Source: Streptococcus pneumoniae
GTDB taxonomy: Bacteria > Bacillota > Bacilli > Lactobacillales > Streptococcaceae
Direction of reading: 5' to 3'
DNA: 64,000 bases
NCBI RefSeq assembly: GCF_001113365.1
Contig: NZ_CKYA01000001.1
Span: 255,501 to 319,500, forward strand
The notes under the pieces were generated by a model. That model searched no databases and was not told the DNA's origin. It was given only the letters and a program-made list of their open reading frames with translations. The translations under genes were made by a program, and so were the position numbers. Positions 24,877 to 33,506 of the stretch are shown here, in pieces; within the stretch, counting starts at the first letter, position 1, and every line of letters begins with the position of its first letter.

Positions 24877-26072
24877 GATTAACGCAAATGCCTTCTGAAT
24901 TTCAGAAGGCTTTACCAGTATTAGAAAAAATTAAAGAAGCAGGTTTTGAAGCCTATTTTGTTGGAGGCTCTGTTCGAGATGCCCTTCTCAATCGCCCTAT
25001 CCATGACGTGGATATTGCGACGTCTTCTTATCCAGAAGAGACCAAGCAGATTTTTCCGCGAACAGCCGATATCGGAATCGAGCATGGAACCGTCTTGGTT
25101 TTAGATGGGGATGAGGAGTATGAGGTAACCACCTTTCGAACTGAAGATGTCTATGTGGACTATCGAAGACCAAGTGCGGTTTCCTTTGTGCGCTCGCTAG
25201 AAGAAGACCTCAAGCGCCGTGATTTTACAGTCAATGCCTTTGCCTTGGACGAGACAGGGGAAATCATTGACTTGTTCCATGGTTTAGAAGATTTAGAAAA
25301 TCAAGTTTTGCGGGCGGTTGGCGTGGCTAGTGAGCGTTTTAACGAAGATGCTTTGCGGATTATGCGTGGTTTCCGTTTTCAGGCCAGTCTTGGCTTTGAA
25401 CTTGAGACAGAAACGTTTAAAGCAATGAAGACCTTGACGCCACTTTTGGAGAAAATTTCTGTGGAGCGTACCTTCGTTGAGTTTGATAAACTCTTGCTGG
25501 CTCCGTTTTGGAGAAGGGGTTTGGCTTCCATGATTGAGAGTCAAGCTTATGATTATCTCCCTGATATGGAATCTAGCCAGGACAAGCTCAATAGACTGTT
25601 TGATTTGGAGACTGATTTTATCTTTGAATCCTCTGAACAAGCTTGGTCGGCTCTACTGTCGGCTTTGGAGATTGAAAATGCGCAGCCATTTTTGAAAGCT
25701 TGGAAGACCTCACGTCAGTTTGCCAAGCAAGTTCAGGATTTGCTGACTATTTTGGCCTTGCGTGAAAAGGGAGAGTTGAGCAAGCGCGATTGTTACCGCT
25801 TTGACTTGGATTTACTTTTACAGGCTGAAAATCTTCGTCATGCCCAAGGAAAAGAAGTTAACCCGCAAGCCATCACAGAAACCTACCAGAGTTTGACCAT
25901 TCATGATAAGAAAGAAATCCAAATCAACGGTGGTATTTTAATCAAGGAATATGGTTATCAGCCGGGCCCAGACTTGGGAGAGATTTTAACAGAGATTGAG
26001 TATGCCATTGTCGATGGAACATTGGAAAATGACCGACAAGCCATCCATGCTTATCTGAGGGAGAAAAAATGA
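24873..26072 (+). CDS. cca: tRNA CCA nucleotidyltransferase
   Basis: Adds or repairs the 3' CCA end of tRNA; necessary here since the tRNA-Leu in this window does not encode CCA. The 399-residue class II enzyme has G-G-S-V-R-D-A-L-L (31-39), the metal-binding D-V-D-I-A-T-S (46-52) and R-R-D-F-T-V-N-A-F. It sits between dapB and an ABC-F gene with four-base overlaps at both ends. Confidence 0.95.
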   Translation: MRLTQMPSEFQKALPVLEKIKEAGFEAYFVGGSVRDALLNRPIHDVDIATSSYPEETKQIFPRTADIGIEHGTVLVLDGDEEYEVTTFRTEDVYVDYRRPSAVSFVRSLEEDLKRRDFTVNAFALDETGEIIDLFHGLEDLENQVLRAVGVASERFNEDALRIMRGFRFQASLGFELETETFKAMKTLTPLLEKISVERTFVEFDKLLLAPFWRRGLASMIESQAYDYLPDMESSQDKLNRLFDLETDFIFESSEQAWSALLSALEIENAQPFLKAWKTSRQFAKQVQDLLTILALREKGELSKRDCYRFDLDLLLQAENLRHAQGKEVNPQAITETYQSLTIHDKKEIQINGGILIKEYGYQPGPDLGEILTEIEYAIVDGTLENDRQAIHAYLREKK

Positions 26073-27940
26073 GTGATTTTATCGTTGAAAAACTAAGTAA
26101 ATCCGTCGGTGATAAGACCGTTTTTAAGGATATTTCCTTTATCATCCATGATCTAGATAGAATTGGTTTGATTGGTGTCAATGGGACTGGAAAGACTACC
26201 CTTTTGGATGTCCTTTCTGGTGTTTCTGGCTTTGATGGGGATGTCAGTCCCTTTTCAGCTAAGAATGATTACCAGATTGGTTACTTGACCCAGGACCCTG
26301 ATTTTGATGATAACAAGACGGTCTTGGATACGGTTCTTTCCAGCGACCTCAAGGAAATCCAGCTCATTCGTGAGTATGAGTTGATCATGCTCAACTACAG
26401 TGAGGACAAGCAGGCTCGTTTGGAACGGGTCATGGCAGAAATGGACTCTCTCCAAGCTTGGGAAATCGAGAGTCAGGTCAAGACCGTTCTCAGCAAGCTG
26501 GGGATTCAGGACTTATCTACTCCTGTTGGGGAATTGTCAGGTGGTCTAAGAAGACGGGTCCAGTTGGCGCAAGTTTTACTTGGCAATCACGACCTTTTGC
26601 TTTTGGATGAGCCGACCAACCATCTGGACATTGCGACTATTGAGTGGCTGACCCTCTTTTTAAAAAATTCTAAGAAGACCGTCCTTTTTATCACCCACGA
26701 TCGTTATTTCCTAGACGCTTTGTCAACACGGATTTTCGAATTGGATCGAGCAGGATTGACTGAGTATCAAGGGAATTATCAGGACTATGTTCGCCTAAAG
26801 GCGGAACAGGATGAGCGTGATGCGGCTCTTCTCCACAAAAAGGAACAACTTTATAAGCAAGAATTGGCCTGGATGCGCAGACAACCGCAGGCGCGTGCGA
26901 CCAAGCAACAAGCTCGTATCAATCGTTTCCATGACCTGAAAAAGGAAGTTTCAGGAAATACTGCTGATACAGACTTGACCATGAACTTTGAAACTAGTCG
27001 GATTGGGAAAAAGGTCATCGAGTTTCAGGATGTTTCTTTTGCCTATGAAAACAAGCCTATTTTACAAGATTTTAATCTCTTGGTGCAGGCCAAAGATCGT
27101 ATCGGAATCGTTGGGGATAACGGTGTTGGAAAATCAACCCTTCTCAACCTGATTGCAGGCAGTCTTGAGCCGACCGAAGGACAAGTTGTGATTGGGGAAA
27201 CAGTTCGCATTGCCTATTTCTCTCAACAAATTGAGGGCTTGGATGAGAGCAAGCGAGTGATCAATTACCTGCAGGAAGTGGCAGAAGAGGTCAAGACCAG
27301 CGGTGGTACTACGACTTCGATTGCAGAGTTGCTGGAGCAGTTCCTTTTCCCACGTTCGACGCATGGAACCTTGATTGAGAAATTGTCAGGTGGAGAGAAA
27401 AAACGTCTTTATCTCCTCAAATTGCTTTTGGAAAAACCAAATGTTCTCCTCTTAGACGAGCCAACCAATGATTTGGATATTGCAACCTTGACAGTTTTAG
27501 AGAATTTCTTGCAAGGCTTTGCTGGTCCGGTTTTGACTGTTAGTCACGACCGCTATTTCTTGGATAAGGTAGCGACTAAGATTCTGGCTTTTGAGGATGG
27601 CAAGATTCGTCCTTTCTTTGGTCATTACACCGACTATCTTGATGAAAAAGCCTTTGAAACAGAGATGGCCAATCAAGTGCAAAAAGCTGAAAAGGAAAAA
27701 GTGGTCAAGGTTCGAGAAGACAAGAAACGCATGACCTACCAAGAAAAGCAGGAGTGGGCAAGCATTGAAGACGATATTGAAAACTTGGAAAATCGTATCG
27801 CTACTATTGAAGAGGAAATGCAGGCTAACGGCTCTGATTTTGGTAAGCTAGCGACTCTTCAAAAAGAACTGGATGAGAAAAACGAAGCACTCCTTGAAAA
27901 ATACGAACGCTATGAATATCTAAGTGAATTTGATAGCTAG
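26069..27940 (+). CDS. ABC-F family ATPase (Uup/YfmR-like)
   Basis: A soluble 623-residue protein with two ABC domains and no membrane segment, as in ABC-F translation factors that act at the ribosomal E site. Walker A motifs are G-V-N-G-T-G-K-T-T (about 35-43) and G-D-N-G-V-G-K-S-T (about 351-359), each followed by an L-S-G-G signature and L-L-L-D-E-P-T-N. The linker (about 240-310) is charged and helical, and the C-terminal 90 residues form a coiled coil, as in Uup and YfmR/YdiF. No sign of the long antibiotic-resistance linker seen in Msr or Vga proteins. Confidence 0.88.
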   Translation: MSDFIVEKLSKSVGDKTVFKDISFIIHDLDRIGLIGVNGTGKTTLLDVLSGVSGFDGDVSPFSAKNDYQIGYLTQDPDFDDNKTVLDTVLSSDLKEIQLIREYELIMLNYSEDKQARLERVMAEMDSLQAWEIESQVKTVLSKLGIQDLSTPVGELSGGLRRRVQLAQVLLGNHDLLLLDEPTNHLDIATIEWLTLFLKNSKKTVLFITHDRYFLDALSTRIFELDRAGLTEYQGNYQDYVRLKAEQDERDAALLHKKEQLYKQELAWMRRQPQARATKQQARINRFHDLKKEVSGNTADTDLTMNFETSRIGKKVIEFQDVSFAYENKPILQDFNLLVQAKDRIGIVGDNGVGKSTLLNLIAGSLEPTEGQVVIGETVRIAYFSQQIEGLDESKRVINYLQEVAEEVKTSGGTTTSIAELLEQFLFPRSTHGTLIEKLSGGEKKRLYLLKLLLEKPNVLLLDEPTNDLDIATLTVLENFLQGFAGPVLTVSHDRYFLDKVATKILAFEDGKIRPFFGHYTDYLDEKAFETEMANQVQKAEKEKVVKVREDKKRMTYQEKQEWASIEDDIENLENRIATIEEEMQANGSDFGKLATLQKELDEKNEALLEKYERYEYLSEFDS

Positions 27941-27987
27941 AAGAATAGAAAAATCCCGTCTCATGACAGGATTTCTCTATTCTTTTT
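27941..27987. terminator. Bidirectional terminator between ABC-F gene and mntE-like gene
   Basis: AAGAATAGA-x-AAATCC with GGATTT-x-TCTATTCTT and T6 on the + strand. The minus-strand gene ends inside the hairpin at 27977. Confidence 0.85.
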
Positions 27988-29161
27988 TGGTTTCTTGATG
28001 AAAGATATTTTGCCAAGTTTCGTGGCGACGCCAGATACTGGTGTGGATGATGTCATCTAACTCATAGCAGATGAGTTTGGTCTTCTGACTGATGGAAGTG
28101 ATTTGAATGTCCTTGATAGCAGAATTCAAATCTTTTTCGGCTTTATAGGCCTCTTTATCCATCTGCTCTCCATCTTGACGAATATAGACAAAATCGTCAG
28201 CCAAGAGTTCTTCCAGTTGATTTCCCTGATCAATCAATTGTTCGTGCATAAGCAATTTTTTATAGACATTGTCTAAAATCTTATCCTCAGGGATAGGTGC
28301 TGGCTCGATATGGACATCGGTATCAAAGACGCCAAAACGTTCCTCCAGCATAGACTCGACTTGATCCGCAATCTCGTGGCTCTCATAAACCGACAAGTCA
28401 GGATTCATTTCTAGCGTAATATCAAGGTAGATATTGCTACCGTAGGTACGACCTCTTTGGGACTTAACCTTGCTGATTTTGGGAATTTCCATGATGGCCT
28501 TTTGATAATCCTCAAGCAGACGGTCATCAAAACCATCTGAAAGACTAAAGGAAGACTCGATAAAGATATCATAGGCAGTTTTCAAGATAAAGAAAGTGAT
28601 GATGATAGCAACCAGTTTATCCACAATGGGATAATTGAAACTGCTAGCCAGGATGGCGATAGTAGTTCCAAGTGAAGTAACAGCATCAGAAAGATTGTCC
28701 TTGGCGGCAGCCTTTAGCGCCTTGGAGTTGGATTTTTTACTGAGGCGAGTATTGTAGAGATAGACCACAAACATGATTGCTGCAGACATAATTCCTAGAG
28801 TTGCACCAAGAGGATCAATGACCGTTTCTTCCCGACTGAGAATCTTCTGAATGGTATCCCTTAGTACATCAAAGCCAACATAGAACATGATAATAGAAGT
28901 GACCAAGCTAGCCAAATCTTCAATCTTCCAGTGGCCAAAACGGTGGTCTCGGTCAGCAGGCTGGCGTGCCATCCGGATTCCAATCAAGAGGGCCACATTT
29001 CCAATGATGTCCGACACGTTGTTAAAACCATCAGCCACCAAACTGGATGAATGGAGGAGGTGCCCAGTTGCTAATTTGGCTGCAGACAAGATCAAATAGG
29101 TTGAAATGCTGATAATGGCCCCACGTTCAGCTAACTTGAGATTTGAGCTAGATTGCTTCAT
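27977..29161 (-). CDS. mntE: Cation diffusion facilitator, MntE-like manganese exporter
   Basis: An inner-membrane metal exporter of 394 residues. Six membrane helices fill roughly 10-210; helix 2 carries the metal-site segment D-G-F-N-N-V-S-D (two acidic residues four apart, plus Asn, as in Mn-type CDFs). The D-R-D-H-R-F-G-H-W-K loop follows. A cytoplasmic dimerisation domain (about 215-290) is followed by an extra C-terminal domain of about 90 residues. In pneumococcus the gene at this place exports Mn2+. Its neighbour is the riboswitch-controlled P-type ATPase, so the two form a divergent metal-homeostasis pair. Confidence 0.85.
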   Translation of the reverse strand: MKQSSSNLKLAERGAIISISTYLILSAAKLATGHLLHSSSLVADGFNNVSDIIGNVALLIGIRMARQPADRDHRFGHWKIEDLASLVTSIIMFYVGFDVLRDTIQKILSREETVIDPLGATLGIMSAAIMFVVYLYNTRLSKKSNSKALKAAAKDNLSDAVTSLGTTIAILASSFNYPIVDKLVAIIITFFILKTAYDIFIESSFSLSDGFDDRLLEDYQKAIMEIPKISKVKSQRGRTYGSNIYLDITLEMNPDLSVYESHEIADQVESMLEERFGVFDTDVHIEPAPIPEDKILDNVYKKLLMHEQLIDQGNQLEELLADDFVYIRQDGEQMDKEAYKAEKDLNSAIKDIQITSISQKTKLICYELDDIIHTSIWRRHETWQNIFHQETKKE

Positions 29162-29242
29162 TCAACTTCCTTTCTAGTCACATAGCATTCTACCATTATA
29201 CTGGTTTTCAAGAGAAAATTCAAATAAGTCAGTTTTTACTCT

Positions 29243-29270
29243 TTGAAAACTTTCCAAAATTTGGTATAAT
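29243..29270 (+). promoter_or_regulatory. Promoter of the riboswitch-controlled ATPase
   Basis: TTGAAA at 29243-29248, 16-base spacer, extended TGG-TATAAT with the hexamer at 29265-29270. Confidence 0.8.
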
Positions 29271-29273
29271 AGT

Positions 29274-29399
29274 ACTACTCAAGGGAGTAGCTGGCAGAAA
29301 CCTGTGATAGTGTCGTCATTCCGAATTTTATACTGAAAAGTATGCTTTCCGGCACTATCTTAAACAGCGAGACTTGTTATGATTAACAGGTCTCTTTTT
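29274..29399 (+). promoter_or_regulatory. yybP-ykoY manganese riboswitch with terminator
   Basis: The leader has the family's conserved pieces: CTACTCAAGGGAGTAGCTGG near the 5' end, ATTCCGAATT in the middle and CTTTCCGGCACTATC toward the 3' side, with GATAGTG at 29307-29313 pairing to CACTATC at 29353-29359. It ends in a terminator, GAGACTTGTT with AACAGGTCTC and TTTTT, at 29369-29399. In this class Mn2+ binding favours antitermination. Pneumococcus is known to control a Mn2+/Ca2+ ATPase in this way. Confidence 0.88.
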
Positions 29400-29468
29400 G
29401 TTTGTCGTGAAAAGATGCGATGAGGAAAAAGAGAGTCTGTTTTGCACACAATGTCAAGGAGGAGACAC

Positions 29469-32165
29469 ATGTCAAAAGAACAAAAACGCCAAGCGTTTTA
29501 CACTCAGAGTCCTGAAGAGATCTTGCAGGCTGTGGATGCGACCGAGCAAGGTTTGTCATCAAGTGAGGCGGAAAAGCGCCTTGCAGAATTTGGTCACAAT
29601 GAACTCGAAGAAGGCGAGAAACGATCAATCCTGGTCAAGTTCATCGAGCAATTTAAGGATTTGATGATTATTATCCTAGTTGCGGCAGCTATTTTGTCAG
29701 TCGTGACTTCTGGTGGGGAAGATATCGCAGATGCCATTATCATCCTAGCCGTGGTTATCATCAATGCTGCCTTTGGTGTTTACCAAGAAGGGAAAGCAGA
29801 AGAAGCTATCGAAGCCCTCAAATCTATGTCAAGTCCAGCTGCCCGCGTTCTTCGTGATGGGCATATGGCGGAAATTGACTCTAAAGAATTGGTACCAGGT
29901 GATATCGTTGCCCTCGAAGCAGGTGATGTAGTACCAGCAGACCTACGTTTACTTGAAGCCAACTCTCTTAAAATCGAAGAAGCTGCCCTGACAGGTGAGT
30001 CTGTTCCAGTTGAAAAAGACTTGACAGTCGAGCTTGCTGCAGATGCTGGTATTGGTGACCGTGTCAATATGGCCTTCCAAAACTCAAATGTGACTTATGG
30101 TCGTGGTCTTGGTGTTGTTGTCAATACAGGGATGTACACGGAAGTTGGTCACATTGCTAGCATGCTTCAAGATGCGGATGAGACGGATACACCACTCAAA
30201 CAAAACTTGAACAACCTTTCTAAGGTCTTGACCTATGCTATCTTGGTCATTGCCCTTGTTACTTTTGTAGTGGGTGTCTTCATTCAAGGGAAAAGTCCAC
30301 TTGGTGAGTTGTTGACTTCTGTTGCCCTTGCCGTTGCAGCCATTCCAGAAGGACTTCCTGCTATCGTGACCATCGTTCTTTCCCTTGGTACTCAAGTTTT
30401 GGCCAAACGACATTCCATCGTTCGTAAGTTGCCAGCAGTTGAAACACTTGGTTCAACTGAAATCATCGCTTCTGATAAGACTGGTACGCTGACTATGAAC
30501 AAGATGACAGTCGAAAAAGTCTTCTACGATGCAGTCTTACATGACTCAGCTGATGACATTGAACTAGGTCTTGAAATGCCCCTACTTCGTTCAGTTGTCT
30601 TGGCCAATGATACGAAAATAGATGTGGAAGGCAACCTGATTGGTGACCCAACCGAAACAGCCTTTATCCAATATGCCTTGGATAAAGGCTACGATGTCAA
30701 AGGATTTTTAGAGAAATATCCTCGTGTAGCTGAGTTGCCATTTGATTCTGAACGTAAGCTCATGTCAACAGTTCATCCACTTGCAGATGGACGCTTCCTC
30801 GTAGCTGTTAAAGGTGCGCCAGACCAACTTTTGAAACGTTGTGTTCTTCGTGATAAGGCTGGGGATATTGCTCCTATTGATGAGAAGGTTACAAACCTCA
30901 TTCATACCAACAACTCTGAAATGGCCCACCAAGCCTTGCGTGTCCTTGCAGGTGCTTATAAGATTATCGATAGCATTCCAGAAAACCTCACTTCTGAAGA
31001 GCTTGAAAATGATTTAATCTTTACTGGTTTGATTGGGATGATTGACCCTGAACGTCCTGAGGCAGCTGAGGCTGTTCGTGTGGCTAAGGAAGCTGGAATC
31101 CGTCCAATCATGATTACAGGTGACCACCAAGACACTGCAGAAGCTATTGCTAAACGTTTGGGAATCATTGATGCAAATGATACAGAAGGTCACGTTTTAA
31201 CTGGTGCTGAACTCAATGAACTGTCAGATGAAGACTTTGAAAAAGTTGTTGGCCAGTATTCTGTTTATGCTCGTGTGTCTCCAGAACACAAGGTTCGTAT
31301 CGTCAAGGCTTGGCAAAAACAAGGTAAAGTCGTTGCCATGACAGGTGATGGTGTCAATGATGCTCCAGCTTTGAAAACAGCCGATATCGGTATCGGTATG
31401 GGAATCACTGGTACAGAGGTTTCTAAGGGTGCATCTGACATGATTCTTGCAGATGATAACTTTGCGACCATCATCGTTGCAGTGGAAGAAGGACGTAAGG
31501 TCTTCTCAAACATTCAAAAGACTATTCAGTACCTACTTTCTGCCAATACTGCTGAAGTATTAACCATCTTCCTATCAACCTTGTTTGGTTGGGATGTTTT
31601 GCAGCCAGTTCATCTTTTGTGGATTAACTTGGTAACGGATACCTTCCCAGCAATTGCACTAGGTGTTGAACCTGCTGAGCCTGGTGTCATGAATCATAAA
31701 CCGCGTGGACGCAAGGCAAGCTTCTTCTCAGGTGGTGTTTTGAGTTCTATCATCTATCAAGGTGTACTCCAAGCAGCTATTGTTATGAGTGTTTATGGTC
31801 TTGCCCTTCTTTACCCAGTTCACGTGGGTGACAATCATGCCATTCACGCAGATGCTCTTACTATGGCCTTTGCAACCCTTGGTTTGATTCAGCTCTTCCA
31901 TGCCTACAATGTCAAATCTGTTTACCAGTCCATCTTGACAGTTGGTCCATTCAAGTCTAAGACATTTAACTGGTCCATTTTGGTATCCTTCATCCTTCTC
32001 ATGGCAACAATTGTTGTAGAACCACTTGAAGGAATCTTCCACGTAACCAAACTAGATTTGTCACAATGGGGAATCGTTATGGGCGGAAGCTTCTCAATGA
32101 TTATCATCGTCGAAATCGTTAAGTTTGTTCAACGTAAACTCGGTTTTGATAAGAATGCGATTTAA
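29469..32165 (+). CDS. P-type cation-transporting ATPase (Mn2+/Ca2+ efflux)
   Basis: An 898-residue P2-type ATPase, SERCA/PacL-like. The phosphorylation site D-K-T-G-T-L-T starts at Asp336; T-G-E-S in the actuator domain and T-G-D-G-V-N-D-A-P in the hinge are present, as are about ten membrane helices. P-E-G-L-P in helix 4 is typical of calcium and manganese pumps. The ATG at 29469 is chosen because AAGGAGGAG precedes it; an upstream in-frame ATG at 29442 has no such site. The riboswitch argues that Mn2+ is the relevant signal. The homologue is called CaxP or MgtA in pneumococcal literature. Confidence 0.92.
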   Translation: MSKEQKRQAFYTQSPEEILQAVDATEQGLSSSEAEKRLAEFGHNELEEGEKRSILVKFIEQFKDLMIIILVAAAILSVVTSGGEDIADAIIILAVVIINAAFGVYQEGKAEEAIEALKSMSSPAARVLRDGHMAEIDSKELVPGDIVALEAGDVVPADLRLLEANSLKIEEAALTGESVPVEKDLTVELAADAGIGDRVNMAFQNSNVTYGRGLGVVVNTGMYTEVGHIASMLQDADETDTPLKQNLNNLSKVLTYAILVIALVTFVVGVFIQGKSPLGELLTSVALAVAAIPEGLPAIVTIVLSLGTQVLAKRHSIVRKLPAVETLGSTEIIASDKTGTLTMNKMTVEKVFYDAVLHDSADDIELGLEMPLLRSVVLANDTKIDVEGNLIGDPTETAFIQYALDKGYDVKGFLEKYPRVAELPFDSERKLMSTVHPLADGRFLVAVKGAPDQLLKRCVLRDKAGDIAPIDEKVTNLIHTNNSEMAHQALRVLAGAYKIIDSIPENLTSEELENDLIFTGLIGMIDPERPEAAEAVRVAKEAGIRPIMITGDHQDTAEAIAKRLGIIDANDTEGHVLTGAELNELSDEDFEKVVGQYSVYARVSPEHKVRIVKAWQKQGKVVAMTGDGVNDAPALKTADIGIGMGITGTEVSKGASDMILADDNFATIIVAVEEGRKVFSNIQKTIQYLLSANTAEVLTIFLSTLFGWDVLQPVHLLWINLVTDTFPAIALGVEPAEPGVMNHKPRGRKASFFSGGVLSSIIYQGVLQAAIVMSVYGLALLYPVHVGDNHAIHADALTMAFATLGLIQLFHAYNVKSVYQSILTVGPFKSKTFNWSILVSFILLMATIVVEPLEGIFHVTKLDLSQWGIVMGGSFSMIIIVEIVKFVQRKLGFDKNAI

Positions 32166-32177
32166 GGGAGGTTTCGG

Positions 32178-32969
32178 ATGTCAGCTTATCAATTATCGAC
32201 CGTATGGCAGGATGAAGCTAGTAATCAAGGAGCTTTTACGGGATTAAATAGACCAACAGCAGGTGCCCGTTTCGAACAAGATTTACCAAAAGGAGAACAA
32301 GCTTTTCAGCTTTATTCACTGGGAACACCAAATGGTGTGAAGGTCACTATCTTATTGGAAGAATTACTAGAAGCTGGTTTTGAGCAAGCGACTTACGACT
32401 TGTATGAGATTGCTATCATGGATGGGGATCAATTCGGTTCAGACTTTGTAAAGCTAAATCCAAATTCAAAGATTCCAGCCTTGTTGGACCAGTCAGGGGC
32501 TGAAGATGTAAGAGTCTTTGAGTCTGCTCATATTCTTCTGTATCTTGCTGAGAAATTTGGAGCCTTTCTACCAAGTAATCCTGTGGAAAAGGTAGAAGTT
32601 TTGAATTGGCTATTCTGGCAAGTAGGTGCAGCACCTTTTCTAGGTGGGGGATTTGGACATTTCTTCAATTATGCTCCTGAAAAATTGGAATATCCTATTA
32701 ACCGTTTTACGATGGAAGTGAAACGCCAGTTGGATTTATTGGATAAGGAATTGGCTCAGAAACCTTATATTGCAGGCAATGACTATACGATTGCAGATAT
32801 TGCTATCTGGTCTTGGTATGGCCAGTTGGTTCAAGGAAAACTTTATCAAGGTTCTGCAAAATTCTTGGATGCCTCAAGTTATCAGAATCTAGTAAACTGG
32901 GCAGAAAAAATTGCCAATCGTCCAGCTGTTAAGCGTGGGATGGAAGTAACTTATAAAGAAATTAAGTAG
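32178..32969 (+). CDS. Glutathione S-transferase family protein (YghU-like)
   Basis: A 263-residue protein with a thioredoxin-fold N-terminal domain beginning F-Q-L-Y-S-L-G-T-P-N-G (about 42-52) and the conserved S-K-I-P-A-L and E-S-A-H-I-L-L-Y-L segments, then an all-helical GST C-terminal domain with Y-T-I-A-D-I-A-I-W. The roughly 40-residue N-terminal extension is the pattern of YghU/YfcG disulfide-bond oxidoreductases. It starts 13 bases after the ATPase stop (GGGAGG site), so it may be co-transcribed and respond to the Mn riboswitch. Confidence 0.85.
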   Translation: MSAYQLSTVWQDEASNQGAFTGLNRPTAGARFEQDLPKGEQAFQLYSLGTPNGVKVTILLEELLEAGFEQATYDLYEIAIMDGDQFGSDFVKLNPNSKIPALLDQSGAEDVRVFESAHILLYLAEKFGAFLPSNPVEKVEVLNWLFWQVGAAPFLGGGFGHFFNYAPEKLEYPINRFTMEVKRQLDLLDKELAQKPYIAGNDYTIADIAIWSWYGQLVQGKLYQGSAKFLDASSYQNLVNWAEKIANRPAVKRGMEVTYKEIK

Positions 32970-32971
32970 CG

Positions 32972-32998
32972 AAAAAGTCATCTTCGGATGGCTTTTTG
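32972..32998 (+). terminator. Terminator after the GST-like gene
   Basis: AAAAAGTCATC pairs with GATGGCTTTTT (one wobble) around TTCG. Confidence 0.85.
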
Positions 32999-33018
32999 CT
33001 ACAGTTGAGGGAAAGGGC

Positions 33019-33046
33019 TTGCAGTTATCGTCTTTTGTGCTATAAT
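33019..33046 (+). promoter_or_regulatory. Promoter of the deformylase-like gene
   Basis: TTGCAG at 33019-33024, 16-base spacer, extended TGC-TATAAT with hexamer at 33041-33046. Confidence 0.75.
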
Positions 33047-33084
33047 TGCTATAATATAGTAAAAAGCAAGAGGAGTGTGAGGAA

Positions 33085-33495
33085 ATGGAAAAGAAAATTG
33101 TGAAGGATATTTTGTTTTTATCTCAGGTGTCTCAGCCAGCAAGTCAGGAAGACCTGTATCTTGCCAGAGATTTACAGAATACACTCTTAGCAAATCGTGA
33201 GACCTGTGTCGGTCTGGCTGCCAATATGATTGGGGTGCAGAAGCGCGTGATTATCTTTAATCTTGGCTTGCTTCCCGTGGTCATGTTTAACCCAGTGCTC
33301 CTGTCCTTTGAAGGACCTTATGAGACAGAGGAAGGATGTTTGTCCTTGGCTGGAGTTCGACCGACGACCCGCTATGAAACCATAAGGGTTGCCTATCGTG
33401 ACAGCAAGTGGCAGGAACAGACTATTACTTTAACAGGTTTCCCAGCACAGATCTGCCAGCATGAACTGGATCACTTGGAAGGACGAATCATTTAG
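33085..33495 (+). CDS. Peptide deformylase-like protein with degenerate motif 1
   Basis: Peptide deformylases remove the formyl group from new proteins. This 136-residue protein keeps motif 2 (E-G-C-L-S, Cys85) and motif 3 (H-E-L-D-H, His126 and His130), so it can probably bind the metal. Motif 1, normally G-x-G-x-A-A-x-Q, reads C-V-G-L-A-A-N-M (41-48): the catalytic Gln and the first Gly are replaced. It is also much shorter than the usual 185-205 residues. It may be a weak or inactive paralogue, with the housekeeping enzyme encoded elsewhere. AGGAGTGTGAGG precedes the ATG. Confidence 0.85.
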   Translation: MEKKIVKDILFLSQVSQPASQEDLYLARDLQNTLLANRETCVGLAANMIGVQKRVIIFNLGLLPVVMFNPVLLSFEGPYETEEGCLSLAGVRPTTRYETIRVAYRDSKWQEQTITLTGFPAQICQHELDHLEGRII

Positions 33496-33506
33496 GAGGA
33501 AAACAA

